A stretch of 40,648 bases of DNA from Competibacteraceae bacterium UBA2792 (GTDB lineage: Bacteria > Pseudomonadota > Gammaproteobacteria > Competibacterales > Competibacteraceae), in assembly GCA_002352125.1 (NCBI GenBank), contig DEHU01000091.1:1-40648 (forward strand). The letters are read 5' to 3'. A program made the translations under genes and the position numbers. Position 1 is the first letter of the stretch. Every line of letters begins with the position of its first letter. Positions 29,707 through 37,429 of the stretch are shown here, one piece after another. The notes under the pieces were generated by a model that did not search any database, had not been told where the DNA came from, and saw nothing but the letters and a program-made list of their open reading frames with translations.

Positions 29707-31149
29707 ATGGCTTTTGATCGCGAAATCTCGCTGGGCTCAGGTGACGATGTCTTTACGGCCCCGGCGGATAACCTGAGGGATAAAATACAGGGAAAAGGAG
29801 GCAACGATACCATTAGCGGCGGTGGCGGAGACGACGAGCTTTTTGGCGATGACGCCGGCCTCGGTGTGTTTGTCAATGACGGCAGGGATACTCTGCACGG
29901 CAACGCGGGCGACGACGTTCTGCACGGTGGCGGCGATAACGACATTCTGTTTGGCGATGCCGACGACGATACCCTGTTCGGCGATTTGGGCGACGACCGG
30001 CTGGATGGCGGCACGGGTGCGGACATCATGAAGGGCGGCGTCGGCAACGATACCTACGTGGTCGACAATGTCAGCGACGTCGTCGACGATGTGGTAGCCG
30101 GCGGCACCGATACGGTCCAAAGCTTTATTTCCTACGATCTGAACGACGCGAACCACGTCGAAAATCTCGCTCTGGCCGGCAGCGGCAATATCAGTGGTAC
30201 CGGTGACGGCGGCGATAATGTCATCACCGGCAACAACGGTTTCAATATCTTATCCGGGGGTGGCGGCAACGATACCCTCAACGGCGGCGGCGGCGGCGAC
30301 CGGCTGGACGGCGGCTCCGGCAGCGATGTCATGCGCGGAGAGGCCGGCAACGATACCTTCGTCATCAATTCCAACAGTGGAACCGATAGTCTTATCGACG
30401 GCGGCGCCGATATCGATACCGTGGAGAGCAGCATTTCCTTCTCGCTGAATTCGACCACCGGCGTCGAAAATCTGACTCTGGTTGGTTCGTCGGCGATCAA
30501 CGGCACCGGCAACGATCTCGCCAACACCATGACTGGTAACGGTGCCGCCAACGTACTGAACGGCAACGGTGGCGCCGACACGATCCGGGGCGACTACGGC
30601 AACGACACGCTCAACGGTGGCGACGGCGCCGACAATTTGCGGGGCGATTTCGGCAACGACACGCTCAACGGCGACGGGGGTACGGACATCCTCGACGGCG
30701 GCGGGGACCGGGATCGCTACAATGGTGGAGCCAACAACGACGTTCTAGTCTACGATCCAAACGATTTTGGCGTCGGCGCGACCGCTGGCCAATATGATGG
30801 CGGCAGTGGCCAAGATACCTTGCAATTGAGAAGCGACCTGGGAAATACCACCCTCGATTTCCGGGTGTTGGACGACACCCTGATCGCCAACGTCGAGGTG
30901 CTGGATTTGCGGCAGGGTTCCAACAATAGCCAGGTCTTCCTCGAATTCAACGACGTGTTTTCTATCAATAGCGGACATAACTTGCGCATCGACGGCGACG
31001 CGGGCGATCAGTTGACCGTCGCCGATTTCGGTTGGGACGATACCGGTCAACAGCAGACTATCGGCGGCCAGGTGTACGACGTTTACACCAACGGCCAGGC
31101 TACTCTGCTGGTCGATGCCGACGTTCAAGTCACCGGTAGTTTCGTGTAA
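29707..31149 (+). CDS. RTX (hemolysin-type Ca2+-binding repeat) protein, type I secretion substrate
   Basis: A 480-residue acidic protein made almost wholly of GGxGxDxUx nonapeptides, in three blocks: about residues 25-125 (for example GGNDTISGGGGDDELFGDD), 175-220 and 275-355 (GNGGADTIRGDYGNDTLNGG). Between blocks are the linker strands DTVQSFISYDLNDANHVENL and DTVESSISFSLNSTTGVENL, a duplicated unit common in RTX proteins. It has no N-terminal signal peptide and no enzymatic domain; the C-terminal 110 residues (from about 370) are a beta-rich, non-repeated part ending VTGSFV, the kind of end read by type I exporters. It would fold in the presence of calcium outside the cell, perhaps as a surface or matrix protein. 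The ABC exporter gene follows after 171 bp. Confidence 0.88.
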   Translation: MAFDREISLGSGDDVFTAPADNLRDKIQGKGGNDTISGGGGDDELFGDDAGLGVFVNDGRDTLHGNAGDDVLHGGGDNDILFGDADDDTLFGDLGDDRLDGGTGADIMKGGVGNDTYVVDNVSDVVDDVVAGGTDTVQSFISYDLNDANHVENLALAGSGNISGTGDGGDNVITGNNGFNILSGGGGNDTLNGGGGGDRLDGGSGSDVMRGEAGNDTFVINSNSGTDSLIDGGADIDTVESSISFSLNSTTGVENLTLVGSSAINGTGNDLANTMTGNGAANVLNGNGGADTIRGDYGNDTLNGGDGADNLRGDFGNDTLNGDGGTDILDGGGDRDRYNGGANNDVLVYDPNDFGVGATAGQYDGGSGQDTLQLRSDLGNTTLDFRVLDDTLIANVEVLDLRQGSNNSQVFLEFNDVFSINSGHNLRIDGDAGDQLTVADFGWDDTGQQQTIGGQVYDVYTNGQATLLVDADVQVTGSFV

Positions 31150-31177
31150 GCCGATATATTTTTGCTTGTTTTTGTGG

Positions 31178-31202
31178 CGGCGCCTGCAGGCGCCGTTTTT
31201 TT
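31178..31202 (+). terminator. Rho-independent terminator after the RTX gene
   Basis: Perfect stem CGGCGCC / GGCGCCG (31178-31184, 31189-31195) with loop TGCA, followed by seven T residues (31196-31202), 28 bases after the RTX stop. It should lower read-through into the exporter gene, so a secreted protein made in bulk and its exporter would be expressed at different levels. Confidence 0.9.
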
Positions 31203-31320
31203 GTCCGTCGTTAAACCTTTAGCTCATCGTCGGGAAATTACCGGTAACAGCCGGTTGCGGCTTACCGTCGCCACCGCCCGATCAACGATTTGATTTTACG
31301 TTCCCAGCGAGGATTTCGCG

Positions 31321-33006
31321 ATGCGCGCCTATCTCCGCCAGTGCAGGTCCTATTTCATCTATGCCGGCTTGTTCAGTCTGTTCATTAATCTGCTGCTGTT
31401 GACCGTGCCGCTGTATTCGATGCAAGTGTTCGACCGGGTTCTGACCAGCCGTTCGGTGGAAACTCTGCTGGTATTGACCCTGCTGGCGGCGGGCGCGTTG
31501 CTGACCCAGTTGGCGCTGGAGATCGTGCGCGGGCGCTTGCTGCTCGTGGCCGGCGCCAGGCTGGAGCGCCTGCTGGGTCCTGCGGTGCTGGAGGGCACAC
31601 TGCGCCAGGCGTTGACCTCGACCGGCGCTGACGCGGCGGGCCTGAGCGATGTTGCGCAACTGCGCAGCTTTCTGAGCGGCGGCACGCTGACGGCATTGTT
31701 CGACGCACCGTGGGCGCCGCTGTATCTGGCGGTTATCGCGCTGGTGAACCCCGGTCTCGGCGGCATCGCTGGCGGCGGTGCGTTGCTGCTGGCGGTGTTG
31801 GCGTATCTGAACGAGCGGCTGACCCGCGCGCCCTTGCGCGACATCCACCAACACGCTCGCGCCGCTGGTAACGTCGCCGATTCGGCGGCTCAAAACGCCG
31901 AAGTGGTGCAGGCGCTCGGGATGCTGCCGGCGCTGCGGCGACGCTGGGAGCGCGCGAGCGCCGATGTGTTGAGCGCCTGGTTGCGAGCCGGTCGGGCCAG
32001 CGCCACGGTCGGCGCGTTCAGCCGTTGCGTCCGAATGCTGATTCAAATCGCCATCATGGGGGCATCGGCGCTGCTGGTTATCGACCAGACCACCACATCG
32101 GGCGTCATGCTGGCCAGCGCGTTGCTGCTGGCGCGGGCGCTGGCGCCGGTGGAAACGGCCATCGGCGGCTGGAAAGCGCTGGTCGAAGCTCGCGCCGCCT
32201 ACGGTCGGCTCGATGCGCTGCTGGCCGCCCGGCCAGTGGCTCCTGTCACTGCCTTACCCGCACCGCAAGGCGCTTTGTGGGTGGACAGGCTGTGCTACGT
32301 GGCGCGCGGGGTCGAGCGGCCGCTGTTGCAGAGGGTCAGCTTCGCGCTCGAACCGGGCAAGGCGCTCGGTGTCATCGGGCCGAGCGGTTGCGGAAAATCC
32401 ACCTTGGCGCGCTTGATCGCCGGGATCTGGCGGCCGAGCGGCGGCCAGATCCGGTTGGACGGCGCGGAACTCGGGCAATGGTCGCGCGAGCGGCTGGGTC
32501 GCTACGTCGGCTATCTGCCGCAGGACGTGCAACTGTTCGCCGGGACCGTCGCCGAAAACATCGCTCGACTGAGCGAGGCCGATGCCGAAGAGGTCATCGC
32601 CGCCGCACGTTTGGCGCACGCCCACGACATGATTTTGCGCTTGCCGCAGGGCTACGACACGCGGCTCGGTCCCGGCGGCGCCGGGCTGTCGGGCGGCCAG
32701 CGCCAGCGCATCGGGCTGGCTCGCGCGGTGTACGGCCAGCCGCGTCTGCTGGTGCTGGACGAGCCGGATGCTAGCCTCGACGCCGAGGGAGAGGAGGCGT
32801 TGCGGGCCACCCTGGGCGCTTTGCGTACCGCCGGTGCTACCGTGGTGGTGGTGAGCCATCGCACGACCCTGTTGCCGGAGATGGATGCCTTGCTACTGCT
32901 CAAGGACGGCCAACCGCAACTGTTCGGGCCGCGCGAGGAGGTGCTCAAACGCTTGCGGGGCGGCAACGCAATCGCACCGCAGGCCGTTCGCGGTTACAAG
33001 CCGTAA
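31321..33006 (+). CDS. Type I secretion ABC exporter (PrtD/AprD-like)
   Basis: A 561-residue half-transporter in the inner membrane. The first 300 residues hold six helices (FIYAGLFSLFINLLLLTVPL near 13, TLLVLTLLAAGALLTQLALE near 50, then LYLAVIALVNPGLGGIAGGG near 138), with the PrtD-type PLYSMQVFDRVLTSRSVETL segment. There is no N-terminal C39 peptidase domain, so no leader is cut. The ATPase has Walker A GPSGCGKST, Q-loop YLPQDVQLFAG, signature LSGGQRQRIGLARA, Walker B LLVLDEPDAS and the switch His in VVVSHR. It exports proteins with a C-terminal signal, most simply the RTX protein encoded upstream. GAGGA precedes the ATG. The adaptor gene is displaced by about 1 kb. Confidence 0.92.
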   Translation: MRAYLRQCRSYFIYAGLFSLFINLLLLTVPLYSMQVFDRVLTSRSVETLLVLTLLAAGALLTQLALEIVRGRLLLVAGARLERLLGPAVLEGTLRQALTSTGADAAGLSDVAQLRSFLSGGTLTALFDAPWAPLYLAVIALVNPGLGGIAGGGALLLAVLAYLNERLTRAPLRDIHQHARAAGNVADSAAQNAEVVQALGMLPALRRRWERASADVLSAWLRAGRASATVGAFSRCVRMLIQIAIMGASALLVIDQTTTSGVMLASALLLARALAPVETAIGGWKALVEARAAYGRLDALLAARPVAPVTALPAPQGALWVDRLCYVARGVERPLLQRVSFALEPGKALGVIGPSGCGKSTLARLIAGIWRPSGGQIRLDGAELGQWSRERLGRYVGYLPQDVQLFAGTVAENIARLSEADAEEVIAAARLAHAHDMILRLPQGYDTRLGPGGAGLSGGQRQRIGLARAVYGQPRLLVLDEPDASLDAEGEEALRATLGALRTAGATVVVVSHRTTLLPEMDALLLLKDGQPQLFGPREEVLKRLRGGNAIAPQAVRGYKP

Positions 33007-33041
33007 CGGTGGCCGCGAGTCCGTATCCCGAAACCGGCCGA

Positions 33042-33173
33042 TCATTTCACCGTGACGAATACGGTCTTGCGGTCCCGGTTGTTGCCGCTGGCCTTGATGC
33101 GGAACAGATATTGGCCCGGTGGCAGTACGTTGAATCCCACGCTTAAAAAAGCGTCGTTACCGGATACTTTCAT
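33042..33173 (-). pseudogene. C-terminal fragment of a beta-sandwich protein
   Basis: A 43-codon frame on the minus strand reads MKVSGNDAFLSVGFNVLPPG, then QYLFRIKASGNNRDRKTVFV, TVK and stop. The pattern (FNVLPPGQYLFRIKASG...R.KTVFV) is that of the last three strands of an FlgD/Ig-like or carbohydrate-binding beta-sandwich domain at the end of a larger secreted protein. The frame is blocked by TAA just upstream, where the opposite-type gene 33170-33634 ends with an ATGA overlap, so the upstream part is missing. I read it as a gene remnant cut by insertion of the neighbouring gene; it might alternatively be a small independent gene. Confidence 0.5.
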
Positions 33174-33634
33174 TCGTTAGGATTACAAACAAAGCCACCA
33201 TAGATGAACAAGTTATCATCCAAAGGCTGCTCCATGAAGACATGAGCATAGCGGCGCGATTTCGGGACGGTGGGACACGGTTTAATGCCGTTTTCGTGTT
33301 TTAAGGTGGCAAGTAGCGTACCGATTGCTCTAATTACGGCATTGACATGCCCCACGTTCGCATTCATGTAGACTGTGATGAATTTGCCAGCCTGATGTCC
33401 GGTGCTTTGCCGGATAAGAAGAGGCTGACTTTTGACGATCTTATGATGTATTTTTCGGGACGCCAAATAGGGTAGAACTGACTCCGCTATGGCATTCGCG
33501 CTGTCGATATCGGAGCTGATATGATATTTTCGGCAAGGGTTTGGGCAATCGTGCGTATGATAATAATGAGCATAAATCGAAAACGGATCGGGAATATAAT
33601 CGCCGTCTATCGGAAAATAGAAATTAGAAGACAT
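33170..33634 (-). CDS. Small protein resembling SpvC/OspF-type phosphothreonine lyases
   Basis: A 154-residue protein with AAGGAA before its ATG. Its layout follows the SpvC/OspF lyase fold: RKYHIS (Lys36, His38) matches the DKFHIS of SpvC (Lys104, His106); HHKIVKS (Lys65) matches its WKV (Lys136); RQSTGHQAGKFITVYM (Arg75, then the GKFITVY strand) matches ARVSLGAQFTLYI; and IRAIGTLLATLKHENGIKPC lies where SpvC has its FIECLESRLSENGV helix. The same core is found in the lyase domain of LanL-type lanthipeptide synthetases. Those enzymes remove phosphate from phospho-Ser/Thr by beta-elimination. The correspondence is by eye from memory, so function is tentative. The gene is lower in GC than its neighbours and lies opposite to, and between, the exporter and adaptor genes. 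Confidence 0.5.
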   Translation of the reverse strand: MSSNFYFPIDGDYIPDPFSIYAHYYHTHDCPNPCRKYHISSDIDSANAIAESVLPYLASRKIHHKIVKSQPLLIRQSTGHQAGKFITVYMNANVGHVNAVIRAIGTLLATLKHENGIKPCPTVPKSRRYAHVFMEQPLDDNLFIYGGFVCNPNE

Positions 33635-33730
33635 CTTGTATTTCCTTGCCTGTTCGGCGTATCAACTAATGTTAAAAGGCTGTCGATTTTGTGGTCGCTA
33701 AAAGCAGCTTTTGTACCAGTTTTTGAATTT

Positions 33731-33771
33731 ATCATCTAAAACCTAGCCGATGCTTTGGCTATTTAGATGAT
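33731..33771. repeat. Two-level 41-bp inverted repeat
   Basis: ATCATCTAAA (33731-33740) pairs with TTTAGATGAT (33762-33771), and inside it TAGCC (33744-33748) pairs with GGCTA (33757-33761). It lies about 100 bases upstream of the lyase-like gene and before the adaptor gene. It could be a terminator-like or operator structure, or one border of inserted DNA. Confidence 0.65.
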
Positions 33772-33991
33772 CCAAGCCGCGGCTATTGCTCGAACAAACC
33801 AATGCGGTCTACCGGGTAGGCCATTCCGAACCATTCAAGCGGTCAACCTGGCCCGCACGGCTTTCTATTCCCGAATCGGTTTGCGGCTGGAAAATGTTGG
33901 CATGTGGCTAGAAGTTGCTTGCGAAGCGATTGAACCTTTGCCCGGTTTGGCGGGAATCACCGGTCAGACGATCCGCGACAAGAGACCCGCC

Positions 33992-35398
33992 ATGACCAAC
34001 GAACAGGCCGTCGTACAAATCGGTAGAAAGCGCCCGGTACGCGAGCTAAACCAAAATACCCAGAACGCCGCCCCGCCGGCCCCAAGCCCGGTTTCACCTG
34101 CTCCCGTCACGCTCGAAGAAGGCCGGAAGGTCATTTGCGCCGGGTTGTTGGTGGTCGCCGTCGCGTTTGGCGCCGGTGGTTATTTGGTCGGTGGCATGCC
34201 GCTGGCTGGCGCCGTCGTCGCCTCCGGCGTGGTGAAAGTGGCCGACAACCGCAAGAGCGTGCAGCACCTGGAAGGCGGTATCGTCAAGGAAATCCGGGTT
34301 CGCAACGGCGACCGGGTCGCAGCCGGGCAAACCCTGATCGTGCTGGAAGACGAGCGGGCCAACGCCGGTCTGGATTTGCTGGCGGGCCAGTGGGATGCGG
34401 CGGCGGCCAAAGCGGCGCGGTTACAGGCCGAACGCGATTTCAAGCCCGAACCGGCTTTCCCGGAACGCTTGCGCGCCCGCACCGAAGACCTCAAAGCCGC
34501 CGAGTTGCTGCGGATGGAAACCTCGCTGTTTCAAACCAAACGCGCGGCGCTGGAGCGCCAACTGAAATCGTTCGACGATCAGGTCGCGGAAATCGACCGG
34601 GAGCAGAACAGCCTCCAGACGCAACTGGGCGCCGAAAAAGAAGCGGGCCGCTTGTTGGCCGAAGAAGTGCGCGCCAACGAAGCCGGCCAGCAGCAACAAA
34701 TCGTCACCAAGGTACACGTTTTGGCCCTCAAGCGCGCGCAACAGGAACGGCTGGCGCGGCAGGCCGAACTGGGCGGCGCCATCGCCCGGTCGCGGCAGCG
34801 GATGGAGGAATTGCGCTCGCGGGCGGCGGCGTTGCGCAACCAGTACACGCAGGTGGCGGCGGACGAGCTGACCACCGTCAAAGCCTTGCTGTCCGATCTG
34901 GAAGAAAAGCAGCGGCCCTCGCGCGACGCCGTGACCCGGCAGGCTATCGTGGCGCCTATCGCTGGCCAGGTGGTCGATTTGCAGGTGTTCACCGTGGGCG
35001 GCGTGGTGCGGCCCGGCGAGCGCTTGCTGGACATCGTGCCGGAGTCGCAACCCTTGCTGGTCGAGGCGCGGGTCGGTCTCGACGACATCGACGATCTGCG
35101 GCTGGATCAGGCCGTGGACATCCGCCTGACCGCCTATCCGATCCGCACCACGCCGCTGCTGCACGGCGCGGTGCGCTACATCTCCGCCGATCAGTTGAGC
35201 GATCCGCGCACCGGCACCCAGCACTACATCGCCCAGGTCGCGGTCGATGCCTCTTCCCTGCAAGCGGCTGGCGACGGCGTGCATCTCCAGCCCGGCATGC
35301 GCGCGGAGCTGTTTATCAAAACCGGCGAGCGCACCGTGCTGGATTACTTGCTGGAACCGGTCGCTGCCACCCTGCGGCGGGCGCTGCGCGAGCGTTGA
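33992..35398 (+). CDS. HlyD-family type I secretion periplasmic adaptor
   Basis: A 468-residue adaptor. The open frame begins at 33767, but the first 75 codons have no family features and the ATG at 33992 opens a normal cytoplasmic N-terminus (MTNEQAVVQIGRKRPVRELN). One membrane helix follows (residues about 45-65, CAGLLVVAVAFGAGGYLVGG), then GAVVASGVVKVADNRKSVQH, LEGGIVKEIRVRNGDRVAAG, the classic HlyD/PrtE lipoyl start, a long coiled coil (about 110-300), the second lipoyl half TRQAIVAPIAGQVVDLQVFT, and the closing GMRAELFIKTGERTVLDYLL, EPVAATLRRALRER. It bridges the ABC exporter (31321) to a TolC-type outer-membrane duct. It is convergent with the protease gene and probably has its own promoter because of the interposed DNA. 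Confidence 0.9.
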   Translation: MTNEQAVVQIGRKRPVRELNQNTQNAAPPAPSPVSPAPVTLEEGRKVICAGLLVVAVAFGAGGYLVGGMPLAGAVVASGVVKVADNRKSVQHLEGGIVKEIRVRNGDRVAAGQTLIVLEDERANAGLDLLAGQWDAAAAKAARLQAERDFKPEPAFPERLRARTEDLKAAELLRMETSLFQTKRAALERQLKSFDDQVAEIDREQNSLQTQLGAEKEAGRLLAEEVRANEAGQQQQIVTKVHVLALKRAQQERLARQAELGGAIARSRQRMEELRSRAAALRNQYTQVAADELTTVKALLSDLEEKQRPSRDAVTRQAIVAPIAGQVVDLQVFTVGGVVRPGERLLDIVPESQPLLVEARVGLDDIDDLRLDQAVDIRLTAYPIRTTPLLHGAVRYISADQLSDPRTGTQHYIAQVAVDASSLQAAGDGVHLQPGMRAELFIKTGERTVLDYLLEPVAATLRRALRER

Positions 35399-35413
35399 AA
35401 GCCGAGAAAACTC

Positions 35414-35434
35414 CCCTCTCCCACGGGGAGAGGG
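35414..35434. repeat. CCCTCTCCC / GGGAGAGGG hairpin repeat
   Basis: A 9-bp perfect stem with loop ACG lies in the 60-bp gap between the convergent adaptor and protease genes. It is a copy of the dispersed repeat also seen at 38221-38242 and, degenerate, at 7643-7678. By position it may act as a shared terminator. Confidence 0.7.
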
Positions 35435-35458
35435 AATTCAGTCTCGCCCGTGCCAGCT

Positions 35459-36727
35459 TCAAGGACAAGCGAGTTGAGGGGTCTCTCGGGCCAGCGCGGC
35501 GCAAGCATCGACCAGGCCGATGCGGGTTGTACCGGCCGGATTCGACCCCGTGATCGTCTTGGCGGTGGTCCGCAGCGCGGTCTTGATTTGATCGGGCGTC
35601 GCCTGAGGCGCTTGTTGCAGCAGGAGCGCGACGACGCCGGTGACGTGAGCGGCGGCCAGCGAACTGCCTGACACCAGGCTGTAGCCGACGTGGGGGACCG
35701 GCGCGACCACATCGATGCCGGGCGCCGCTGCCGCGAAGGCGTCACCGCGCCAACGAGGCGGTGCAACGCGGCCGTTCGCGTCGCAAGCGACCACCGGGAT
35801 CACGGTATCCAGCGATGCCGGAAAGCCGGGCTCGCCGGCGTTTTCCAGAGTCGCCACCACCACCGTTATTCCGCGCCGGTCCGCCGCCGCCAGCAGTCGC
35901 GCCAGCAAATCGTCCGCTTGGCCGCCCAAGCTCAAGTTCATGACCCGGATGTCGTGGTTGATGGCGTGATCGACCGCTTTCGCCAGCGTCCAACTGCTGC
36001 AACGGGCCTTGGCTGCCGCTGGGTCCGAGTACCAGCACGCTTTGAACACGTCCAGCCGCGCATCGGGCGCGATGCCTTTCAGGATGCCTCCGTCGGCGCG
36101 GGCGCCGATGATGCCGGCCACTGCCGTACCGTGCCGGTCCGTGCGAAAGGACGGTTCGCCGCCTTCCACGAAGTTCGCGGTGGTGGCGATTCGCCCGCGC
36201 AAGTCCGGGTGGTCGGTGTCGGCGCCGGTGTCGATCACCGCTACCGCCACGCCTTGGCCGGTGCTGACCCGGTGCGCCAGGTCGGCCCGAAGCAGTTTGG
36301 CGCCGTAGACCAATTCGGCGTAGGGATCGGGTGTCGCGGCTTGCAGTCCTTCGAAAGTCTGGTTGGGCTGCACCAGCTCGATTCGCGGATCGGTTTTCAG
36401 CTTGGCGATCACGGCAGCCAGCGATTGGCCGGCCGGCACCTGATAGACGAGACACTGGACGCCGATGGAGGTCAGCGGGAAGTCGCCCACCGGCCGGAGC
36501 TGGTATTGCGCCTGCAACTCGCGGGCGATGGCCGGCCACTCCGCCCGCAGCCGGTCGGGCAGGGCCACGATGATCTGGCGCGACCGCAACTGCTTGGGTA
36601 CGCCGGGTTCGTCGATAACCGCTGCCGCTTCCTGGTCCGGCGAGCTGGTGCAGGCGCTCATCAACGCCAACAGCGCGGCGCTTACCGCGCCGGCCATCCA
36701 CCGCCTTTTGGGGAAACCGGGAGTCAT
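35459..36727 (-). CDS. Subtilisin-like S8 serine protease, lipoprotein
   Basis: A 422-residue protein from the ATG at 36727, which overlaps the anti-sigma stop (ATGA); the longer open frame upstream is a shadow of that gene. The signal segment MAGAVSAALLALMSAC ends in a lipobox (Cys about 26). Residues about 45-120 are an inhibitor-I9-like prodomain (QIIVALPDRLRAEWPAIARE, QVPAGQSLAAVIAKLKTDPR). The protease domain has the full triad: Asp166 in AVIDTGAD, His199 in RHGTAVAGI and Ser356 in SGSSLAAAHVTG. It is anchored in the cell envelope and should cleave extracytoplasmic proteins. It is the third gene of the sigma/anti-sigma operon, so the protease may be a stress output or take part in signalling. 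Confidence 0.9.
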   Translation of the reverse strand: MTPGFPKRRWMAGAVSAALLALMSACTSSPDQEAAAVIDEPGVPKQLRSRQIIVALPDRLRAEWPAIARELQAQYQLRPVGDFPLTSIGVQCLVYQVPAGQSLAAVIAKLKTDPRIELVQPNQTFEGLQAATPDPYAELVYGAKLLRADLAHRVSTGQGVAVAVIDTGADTDHPDLRGRIATTANFVEGGEPSFRTDRHGTAVAGIIGARADGGILKGIAPDARLDVFKACWYSDPAAAKARCSSWTLAKAVDHAINHDIRVMNLSLGGQADDLLARLLAAADRRGITVVVATLENAGEPGFPASLDTVIPVVACDANGRVAPPRWRGDAFAAAAPGIDVVAPVPHVGYSLVSGSSLAAAHVTGVVALLLQQAPQATPDQIKTALRTTAKTITGSNPAGTTRIGLVDACAALARETPQLACP

Positions 36728-37425
36728 GGTTCGCCTCCGCCCGCGACGGGTTCGGCCAGCTTGACTTGATTGCGAGCGCGCAGGCTCGCCAGCGCTTGAG
36801 CGAGTGCACGGTCCGGGTGATCGGCTGCTGGCAAGGCGACGGTATAGACGCCCAGCGCCGTCGGTCCGGCGACGATGTTGCCGTCGATGTCCCGCAACAG
36901 TTGCCGGATGTCGCCGGCCGTGGCCGTATCGGCGAACACGACGCGCAAGCGCGGTTCCTTCGCCGCTGGTTGTTCGGTGCCGCTGGACAGCGTTTCGTAT
37001 TCCGGCGCGGTCCTCAGCATCGGCGCGGCGACGATCAGGAGCAACGCCGCCACCGCCATGCTTTCCAAGGCTAAAGTCCAGCGCACGGGGTTCGGCGTCG
37101 CGCCCAGCCAATCGAGAAAGCGTTGGAAGAAGGAAGGGGAAGCGGTTTTGACCGGCTCCGGTTTCGGTTCCAGGCGGTCGATTTCGGCCATCAGCCGGTC
37201 GAATCCGCCGGGGGCTGGCTGCCAGCTTTCCGCGTTGTCCCGAACGGCAGTCGCGAGCGCGCGGCACTGTTCCAGGTCAGCGCGGCAAGCCGGGCACTGG
37301 ACGAGGTGCCGTTCCACCGTCGCCGTTTCGGCCGGGGTCAGGGTGCCGTTCGCGTACCAGGGCAGCAGCGCCTCGATCTCCTCGTGCGGGTCTAGGGTGG
37401 AACGGTCGTTGGTCGTGGTGGACAT
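36724..37425 (-). CDS. Zinc-finger anti-sigma factor (zf-HC2), membrane-anchored
   Basis: A 233-residue protein from the ATG at 37425 (AAGGAA upstream, 4 bases after the sigma stop). The N-terminus carries the ZAS motif, ERHLVQCPACRADLEQC (His-x3-Cys-x2-Cys), preceded by LDPHEEIEALLPWYANGTLT, the usual anti-sigma domain that grips sigma. One membrane helix (ESMAVAALLLIVAAPML, about residues 120-136) leads to a periplasmic part (140-233) with RLRVVFADTATAGDIRQLLR, DIDGNIVAGPTALGVYTVAL, a fold similar to the prodomain region of the downstream protease. Such proteins hold the sigma factor inactive until released by a signal. Its stop overlaps the protease start. Confidence 0.88.
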   Translation of the reverse strand: MSTTTNDRSTLDPHEEIEALLPWYANGTLTPAETATVERHLVQCPACRADLEQCRALATAVRDNAESWQPAPGGFDRLMAEIDRLEPKPEPVKTASPSFFQRFLDWLGATPNPVRWTLALESMAVAALLLIVAAPMLRTAPEYETLSSGTEQPAAKEPRLRVVFADTATAGDIRQLLRDIDGNIVAGPTALGVYTVALPAADHPDRALAQALASLRARNQVKLAEPVAGGGEP

Positions 37426-37429
37426 GAGG

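Noticed and set aside
29780..30780. Tandem DNA repeats within the RTX gene as a satellite or mobile element
   Set aside because: The repetition follows the nonapeptide code of the protein and is explained by RTX repeats.
33767..33991. 75-codon N-terminal extension of the HlyD-like adaptor
   Set aside because: No family features, begins inside the inverted repeat, and the internal ATG gives a normal HlyD N-terminus.
36728..37267. 180-codon upstream extension of the S8 protease frame
   Set aside because: Shadow of the anti-sigma gene; Arg/Pro-rich; the real start overlaps the anti-sigma stop.
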